A DNA stretch of 64,000 nucleotides, from assembly GCF_013375535.1 (NCBI RefSeq), contig NZ_JABXJG010000003.1, forward strand, positions 62,001 through 126,000, in the 5' to 3' direction. Under the pieces are notes generated by a model. It was not told the DNA's origin. It did no database searches and was given only the letters and a program-made list of their open reading frames with translations. This document shows, one piece after another, positions 59,192-64,000 of the stretch. Source of the stretch: Sphingobium sp. 15-1 (GTDB lineage Bacteria; Pseudomonadota; Alphaproteobacteria; Sphingomonadales; Sphingomonadaceae). A program made the translations under genes and the position numbers. The first letter of the stretch is position 1; every line of letters starts with the position of its first letter.

Positions 59192-61261
59192 ATGACGATA
59201 TCCACGACGCGCCATGGCGCCGTCATCCTGCTCACGATGGAGAACGGGCCGCTCAACAGGCTGGGGGCGTCGGGCGGGCACCTGCGCGCCTTGAACGACG
59301 CGCTCGAAGCGGCGTCGAATGATATTTCCTGTCGTGCAATCGTGTTGACAGGCGCAGGCAGTGTCTTTTCAGGCGGAGCCGATCTTCAGGGGGCCGGAAA
59401 CGTAAACACAGCAGTGGAGCTTCGGGAGGCTGTCGCCAGAGTCGAGGCGTTCACCAAGCCAGTGATCATGGCGATCCATGGCGCGGCATTTGGTGGCGGT
59501 CTGGAATTCGCGCTGGCGGGCCATTACCGGATCGCACACAAAGACGCGCTTTTCCGGCTGCACGAAGTCAATTTTGGCGTGATGCCAGGTGCAGGCGGCT
59601 CCCAGCGTTTGCCGCGGCTGGTCGGGGCCGGGCCGGCGCTCGAGATGATGCTGACGGGCAATTCGATTTCCGCCGGGAAGGCGGCGGCATTGGGACTGAT
59701 CGACGAAATCATCGAGGATGATGTCGTCGCCGCCGCCATGGCGTTCATTCCTGATGTTGACGTATCCATGCGCCGGACGGGGAGCCTTCCGCCCCCAGCG
59801 GACCTCGCCGATGCGGTGAGCGCCGCGCGGGCAGCGTTACGTCCCTCCCGGTCCGGTTCCGCCGAAGCAATCATCGGCTGCGTCGCTCAAATCACCGGCG
59901 ATCTTGCCGCCGGGCTCGCGCATGAAGCGCTTGAATTTGACAGGCTGCTGGCGAGCGAGGCTTCCCGCGGATTGCGTCATGCCTTTTCTGGCGAGCAGGC
60001 GGTGGCGCACATCCCCGGCATCCCGAGCGATGTCGTCCCCCGCCGGATCGAGCGGGTGGCGGTCATCGGCGGGGGCACGATGGGGACAGGAATCGCCATC
60101 GCCCTGCTGAACTCGGGCCTTCACGTCAGCATGATAGAGTTGCGCGAGGACAGCCTGTCCCGAGCCATGGCGACGATCAGCAAGAGCATGGCCCGCGACG
60201 TAGACAAGGGACGCATCGATCGGACCGAGGCCGACGCCCGGATCGCTCGCCTCACGGGAGCGACGGCCTATGCGGAGCGGGCTGACGCCGACCTCGTCAT
60301 CGAGGCCGTGTTTGAAGATCTGTCGATCAAGCATCAGCTATTCAAGGCGGTCGAATCTCTGGTGCGGCCGGAGACCATATTGGCCACCAACACATCGACG
60401 CTCAACGTCGACGAGATCGCTCGGGCTGTCGCCGACCCTTCGCGTGTAGTGGGACTGCATTTCTTTTCGCCGGCGAACATCATGCGCCTGCTGGAAGTGG
60501 TGCGGGGCGAGCATACGGCGCCCGACGTGCTAGCGACGGCGATGGCGCTGGGCAAGACGCTGGACAAGGTCGCGGTGGTTTCGGGCGTGTGCGACGGCTT
60601 CATCGGCAACCGCATGTTCGAGGAATATCTGCGCCAGGTCTGGTTCATGCTCGAGGAGGGCGCGCTTCCGCAGCAAATCTACGCCGCGCTGGAGCGCTGG
60701 GGGTTTGCCATGGGGCCGTGCCGAACGATGGATCTTGCAGGGCAGGATATCGGCTGGGCGATCCGCAAGCGCCGCGCGGTGGAGCAACCGGATCGTCCCT
60801 ATTCGACGGTCATCGATCGGATCTGCGAGCGAGGCCGGTTTGGTCAGAAGACCGGCAAGGGGATTTACCTCTACCAAGATGGGCGGACAGCGACGCCCGA
60901 TCCCGAGATCGAGGTGCTCATCATGGCCCATTCCGCGGAGATGGGCCTCACCCGCCGCGAGATCACAGATGATGAGATCGTCGAGCGGTGCCTTCTGGCG
61001 CTCATCAACGAGGGGCTGCGCATCGTGGGGGAGGGGATCGCCTATCGGCCGGTCGATGTCGATATGGTCTACCTGCACGGCTATGGCTTCGCGCGCGATC
61101 GCGGCGGGCCGCTGTTCCAGGCCGACGAGATCGGCGCGCGGGCGCTTTTGACGCGGCTGAAGAGGCTTGCCGCAGGGCGTCATGGCTGGGCCTGGGCGCC
61201 CGCGCCGCTTATCGAAGAAAGGGCCGTTACCGGAGAGGCCTTCAGCAAGCTCAACGCCTGA
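59192..61261 (+). CDS. FadB/FadJ-like fused enoyl-CoA hydratase / 3-hydroxyacyl-CoA dehydrogenase
   Basis: 689 residues, shorter than FadB (about 730). Residues 1-190 are a crotonase domain with SGGADLQGAGN and the two catalytic glutamates in AAFGGGLEFALAGHY and LHEVNFGVMPGAGGSQRLP. From about residue 285 a 3-hydroxyacyl-CoA dehydrogenase follows: NAD-binding VAVIGGGTMGTGIAIALL, TNTSTLNVDEIA, the catalytic His in VVGLHFFSPANIMRLLEVV, and GFIGNRMFEEY. Two C-terminal helical domains complete it. It hydrates 2-enoyl-CoA and oxidises the (3S)-hydroxyacyl-CoA in one protein. No matching FadA thiolase is adjacent. Confidence 0.9.
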   Translation: MTISTTRHGAVILLTMENGPLNRLGASGGHLRALNDALEAASNDISCRAIVLTGAGSVFSGGADLQGAGNVNTAVELREAVARVEAFTKPVIMAIHGAAFGGGLEFALAGHYRIAHKDALFRLHEVNFGVMPGAGGSQRLPRLVGAGPALEMMLTGNSISAGKAAALGLIDEIIEDDVVAAAMAFIPDVDVSMRRTGSLPPPADLADAVSAARAALRPSRSGSAEAIIGCVAQITGDLAAGLAHEALEFDRLLASEASRGLRHAFSGEQAVAHIPGIPSDVVPRRIERVAVIGGGTMGTGIAIALLNSGLHVSMIELREDSLSRAMATISKSMARDVDKGRIDRTEADARIARLTGATAYAERADADLVIEAVFEDLSIKHQLFKAVESLVRPETILATNTSTLNVDEIARAVADPSRVVGLHFFSPANIMRLLEVVRGEHTAPDVLATAMALGKTLDKVAVVSGVCDGFIGNRMFEEYLRQVWFMLEEGALPQQIYAALERWGFAMGPCRTMDLAGQDIGWAIRKRRAVEQPDRPYSTVIDRICERGRFGQKTGKGIYLYQDGRTATPDPEIEVLIMAHSAEMGLTRREITDDEIVERCLLALINEGLRIVGEGIAYRPVDVDMVYLHGYGFARDRGGPLFQADEIGARALLTRLKRLAAGRHGWAWAPAPLIEERAVTGEAFSKLNA

Positions 61262-61473
61262 GCCACCTGAAGTCACGCCGCTACCGGGGCGTCCGCCTTT
61301 ACGATACCGTTCTGACAGTTGTTGAGCCCGTCGATTGCAAGGGAAGGCGTTGTCCCGGGGGCATGGCGTTGGACCGGCCGCATCCGTCTCAAAAAAATTT
61401 CCGCCGGACCGGATATTTCGGCGGTCGGGTTCTCCGGCACGTCAAAAAACCGCGAATGACCCCATATTTGTTC

Positions 61474-61493
61474 TATTGACTTTGAAGTCAATA
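61474..61493. promoter_or_regulatory. 20-bp perfect palindrome before TonB receptor
   Basis: TATTGACTT and AAGTCAATA around TG, 57 bp before the receptor start. A TTGACT that could be a -35 element lies within it, so a bound repressor would compete with RNA polymerase. No regulator gene is adjacent; the site fits TetR, MarR or LacI-type proteins. Confidence 0.6.
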
Positions 61494-61550
61494 TAAGGGA
61501 ATGGAAGTTCATAAGGGGCCAGAGGCCGCTTACGAAAAGGGGAGGAATTC

Positions 61551-63761
61551 ATGCGTTCCAAATTGAATTTGATGAGCGTCGGACAGCACGCGCTTTGGTG
61601 CGCCATTCTTGTATCGTCTGGCCTCTCGGTCGCCGCTCACGCGCAGGGCGCGGCTCCTGCTGCGGCAGATGGTGCGGCGCGGGCTGCGGTCCTGGACGAT
61701 ATCGTGGTCACGGCGCAGAAAAAGTCGCGCGGTGAAAAGTTGCAGGATGTTCCGATCGCCGTTACGGCCCTCGGGTCGGTGCAGCTCGCCGAAACCCATT
61801 TTCAGAGCCTTCCGGACATTGCAACCCGTGCGCCGGGCGTGATGCTGGGGACAAATGGTCTGGCTGTCGGCTTCGCCTCGTTCAGCCTGCGTGGTCTCGG
61901 GACCAGCTCCGGCAACCCCAGCAGCGAAACGGCAACCGGCGTATTCATCGACGGCGTCTATGTCGGTTCCCAATATGGCACCAACCTTGAGACCTTCGAT
62001 CTTGAGGGCGTTGAAATTCTCCGCGGTCCGCAGGGAACCCTTCAGGGTCGGAACGTTACCGGTGGTGCAGTGCTGATCCGCACCCGGCGCCCGACCGACA
62101 AGTTCGAGGTGAACGCTCAGGCAAGCATTCAGACCGGCCCCGAATATAATATAGCCGCCAGCGTGGGCGGACCTATCCTTGGCGATGCGGTTAAGGCCAA
62201 GATCGCTGGTTATTACAACAAGGACGAAGGCTGGTATCACAACTCCTTCCTGAACCGTAAGGTCGGAAAACTGCGCACATGGTTTGTGCGTCCCACGCTG
62301 GTCATTGAGCCTTCGAGTGAAATTACCCAGACTTTCATCGGAGAAATCGGCAAGACCCGCGGTGACAGCGCCGTGTTTCAGCAGGTGCCGGTTGGGTCTG
62401 GCGTAGAATCGCAAGGTTACAGGATCACTGCCAATGAACCCGGCTTTACGATCCTGGATTGGGAGAGTGCGACGTCCGAGACAAACATCAATGTCCCGTT
62501 TGGCGATGGCGTCATCACCAATATCGCGGGCTACCGTCATGTGTTCAATGAGTCCCTGACAGACATCGACGGAGGGCCGACCACCTTCTTCAACAGCCAT
62601 ATCGGCCTTCGCCAGAAGCAGTTCAGCGAAGAACTTCGCTATGCCGGGACGTTCGGCAACGTGGAAGCAACGGTAGGTCTCTTTTATTTCTGGCAAAAAT
62701 ATCTCTATATCGAGGCGCGTGACTTTAACGGTCGCCACCGTGAATATGGCGGCACGATCAAGCAGAGCGCTTACGCGATCTTCAGCCAGCTCGAATATCA
62801 TGCATCCGATAAGCTGTCATTTGTCCTGGGCGGTCGTTATTCTTCGGAAAAGAAGGATGCCACCCTGTCTTATCAGGTCGCAACCGGTCCCGGCGGCAAC
62901 TGCAACATCGCAATTTTCCAGTGCGTCAATCCCGACTTTGTGGGAAGCAAAAGCTGGCCTTCGTTCACGCCTAAATTTGGCGTCAACTACAAGCCGGATG
63001 ACGATGTCCTGATTTATGCGACAGCCAGCAAGGGCGTCCGCAGCGGCGGATACAATGTGCGGCAACAGGCAAATCGCGACGGCTCGCCTTCGATTCCTCA
63101 GTATGATCCCGAAGTGCAGTGGTCATATGAAGCGGGTTTGAAATCGGATCTGTTCGATCGCAAGGTGCGGTTCAATTTTGCGGCCTTCTTCAGCGACGTT
63201 AAGAAGCTTCAGCGCGACATTGTTCTCACCCAGCTTGTTGGCGTGACGCAGTTCACGAAGAATGCGACAGACGCAAATATCTACGGCTTTGAGTCTGAAC
63301 TGACGCTGATACTCAACAGCCATTTCCGCATTAATGCCAACGTCGGCTATGTCGGGATCGACTATAAAAACGTTCAGTACGACCTGAATAACGATGGTGC
63401 GATCAACGGCCTCGATTATGCGTTGAAGCCGACCCGAGCGGCTCCCTGGAACTATAATATCGGCGGCACCTACACGACTGATGTTACGGATAACGCGCGT
63501 CTGACGGGCACGGTGAACTTCTCGTATCGCGACAGGAATTTCAGCGATGACGCGAACCTGAATCCGACTTCGACCATCAATAATCTTACGGCCAACTTCA
63601 CCTTGTCTTTGCCCAATACGGGACTCGATGTTTCGGTATACGGCAAGAATATTTTGAACGACGGTCAGGAACCCTTCATCCTGCCGGTCACGGCGCAGAA
63701 CAGGGGCCGGGCGATGGCGGAAGGCCGCACGATCGGTGCTCAGCTAAGATATCAGTTCTAA
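61551..63761 (+). CDS. TonB-dependent outer membrane receptor
   Basis: 736 residues with a GGGGAGGA ribosome binding site before the ATG. Signal peptide ends VAAHAQG; a linker rich in Ala leads to the TonB-box region LDDIVVTAQKKSRGEKLQDV. Plug motifs: FSLRGLGTSSGNPSSETATG, FIDGVYVGSQ, and EILRGPQGTLQGRNVTGGA. The beta-barrel ends AEGRTIGAQLRYQF with a terminal Phe. Follows the FadB-like gene by 289 bp and has its own palindromic control site and a strong terminator. Probably imports the compound degraded by the neighbouring enzymes or by those beyond the window. Confidence 0.92.
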   Translation: MRSKLNLMSVGQHALWCAILVSSGLSVAAHAQGAAPAAADGAARAAVLDDIVVTAQKKSRGEKLQDVPIAVTALGSVQLAETHFQSLPDIATRAPGVMLGTNGLAVGFASFSLRGLGTSSGNPSSETATGVFIDGVYVGSQYGTNLETFDLEGVEILRGPQGTLQGRNVTGGAVLIRTRRPTDKFEVNAQASIQTGPEYNIAASVGGPILGDAVKAKIAGYYNKDEGWYHNSFLNRKVGKLRTWFVRPTLVIEPSSEITQTFIGEIGKTRGDSAVFQQVPVGSGVESQGYRITANEPGFTILDWESATSETNINVPFGDGVITNIAGYRHVFNESLTDIDGGPTTFFNSHIGLRQKQFSEELRYAGTFGNVEATVGLFYFWQKYLYIEARDFNGRHREYGGTIKQSAYAIFSQLEYHASDKLSFVLGGRYSSEKKDATLSYQVATGPGGNCNIAIFQCVNPDFVGSKSWPSFTPKFGVNYKPDDDVLIYATASKGVRSGGYNVRQQANRDGSPSIPQYDPEVQWSYEAGLKSDLFDRKVRFNFAAFFSDVKKLQRDIVLTQLVGVTQFTKNATDANIYGFESELTLILNSHFRINANVGYVGIDYKNVQYDLNNDGAINGLDYALKPTRAAPWNYNIGGTYTTDVTDNARLTGTVNFSYRDRNFSDDANLNPTSTINNLTANFTLSLPNTGLDVSVYGKNILNDGQEPFILPVTAQNRGRAMAEGRTIGAQLRYQF

Positions 63762-63781
63762 ATGGAGCTTCCTCCAATGAC

Positions 63782-63815
63782 GAAGCCGGGGACATGTTCC
63801 CCGGCTTCTCTTTTT
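63782..63815 (+). terminator. Rho-independent terminator
   Basis: GAAGCCGGGGA and TCCCCGGCTTC form an 11-bp perfect stem with a 5-nt loop, followed by TCTTTTT. It starts 21 bp after the TonB receptor stop codon. The clearest intrinsic terminator in the window. Confidence 0.88.
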
Positions 63816-63904
63816 GGATCTGCATGTGGGGCCACCCCCTGACTGGTCGATGCAAAAGCCAGATAAAGTGAGCGAGCAGTAATAATGTAAATTGATGAGG
63901 GTGT

Positions 63905-64000
63905 ATGGCCGGGATGCAGACAAATGCCGCGAATGCTATGGAAGATCCTGCTAAGCGCGGCGGCAATCGCTTTGCGCTGTTTCTGCTTTTCCTGTGTTTC
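63905..64000 (+). CDS. Start of a probable membrane transporter (cut by window end)
   Basis: From the ATG at 63905, 32 codons are open to the end of the window. After a polar leader (MAGMQTNAANAMEDPAKRGG) the residues NRFALFLLFLCF look like the first membrane helix of a major facilitator-type transporter. Only this much is visible, so the family is a guess. The start is consistent with GAGGG at about 63898-63902. Confidence 0.4.
   Translation, partial: MAGMQTNAANAMEDPAKRGGNRFALFLLFLCF

Noticed and set aside
61530-62801. Minus-strand open frame of 423 codons opposite the third TonB receptor
   Set aside because: Antisense of a clearly real receptor with signal peptide and plug motifs; no recognisable domain.
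1-64000. CRISPR arrays, tRNA or rRNA genes, phage structural genes, toxin-antitoxin pairs
   Set aside because: No regularly spaced repeats, no cloverleaf or rRNA signature and no phage or toxin-antitoxin protein motifs were recognised on either strand; a covariance-model search would be needed to exclude small RNAs fully.

Overview
The window looks like an accessory, catabolic part of a high-GC alphaproteobacterial genome, most likely a sphingomonad (Sphingomonas, Sphingobium, Novosphingobium or a relative). Reasons: three long TonB-dependent receptors with the Asp-Ile-Val-Val-Thr-Ala-Gln TonB-box region, a Usg-family protein, an RpoH-type promoter with a ROSE-like RNA thermometer before an Hsp20 gene, and many short-chain dehydrogenases and acyl-CoA enzymes. 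No tRNA, rRNA or CRISPR array was seen. Lineage is inferred from gene content only.

Layout. 0-13.2 kb: end of an Asp/Glu racemase; a minus-strand set (SDR, NTF2-flavin monooxygenase fusion, zeta-class GST/maleylacetoacetate isomerase); a Rieske oxygenase divergent from a TetR regulator; a TonB receptor; an acyl-CoA dehydrogenase; a limonene-epoxide-hydrolase-like protein with a second NTF2-flavin monooxygenase. 13.6-17.6 kb: a scar zone of broken genes (FAA hydrolase, IS256-type end, resolvase, ManC, thioesterase, Hsp20, winged helix) around an intact heat-shock/Usg cluster. 17.6-24.0 kb: complete RND efflux system (outer membrane factor, TetR, adaptor, pump) with a shared operator-like element. 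24.6-29.9 kb: tight operon of SDR, HSD10-like SDR, ACAD10/11-type dehydrogenase, APH-like kinase, thiolase and ferredoxin, resembling the levulinate/4-hydroxyacyl-CoA route. 30.4-33.2 kb: an IS110/IS1111 element broken by an IS256-family element. 33.4-49.9 kb: alcohol dehydrogenase, TetR, MalT-like LuxR regulator, then a minus-strand operon (TonB receptor, CoA-transferase, thiolase-like protein, crotonase, aldehyde dehydrogenase) and a divergent plus-strand operon (acyl-CoA ligase, P450, GST, thioesterases). 49.9-54.2 kb: three insertion sequences nested in one another. 54.5-64 kb: D-type FAD and L-type FMN 2-hydroxyacid oxidases, AraC regulator, NmrA-like protein, FadB/FadJ-like multifunctional enzyme, third TonB receptor, and the start of a probable membrane transporter.

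How it fits together (inference): TonB receptors import hydrophobic or bulky substrates; Rieske, P450 and flavin monooxygenases with SDRs, alcohol and aldehyde dehydrogenases oxidise them; the acyl-CoA ligase and CoA-transferase activate the acids; acyl-CoA dehydrogenases, crotonases, 3-hydroxyacyl-CoA dehydrogenases and thiolases shorten them. The enzyme set resembles terpenoid, steroid or alicyclic acid degradation, but no substrate can be named from sequence alone. Intact catabolic modules alternate with insertion sequences and gene fragments, as expected for a region assembled by transfer and IS-mediated rearrangement.
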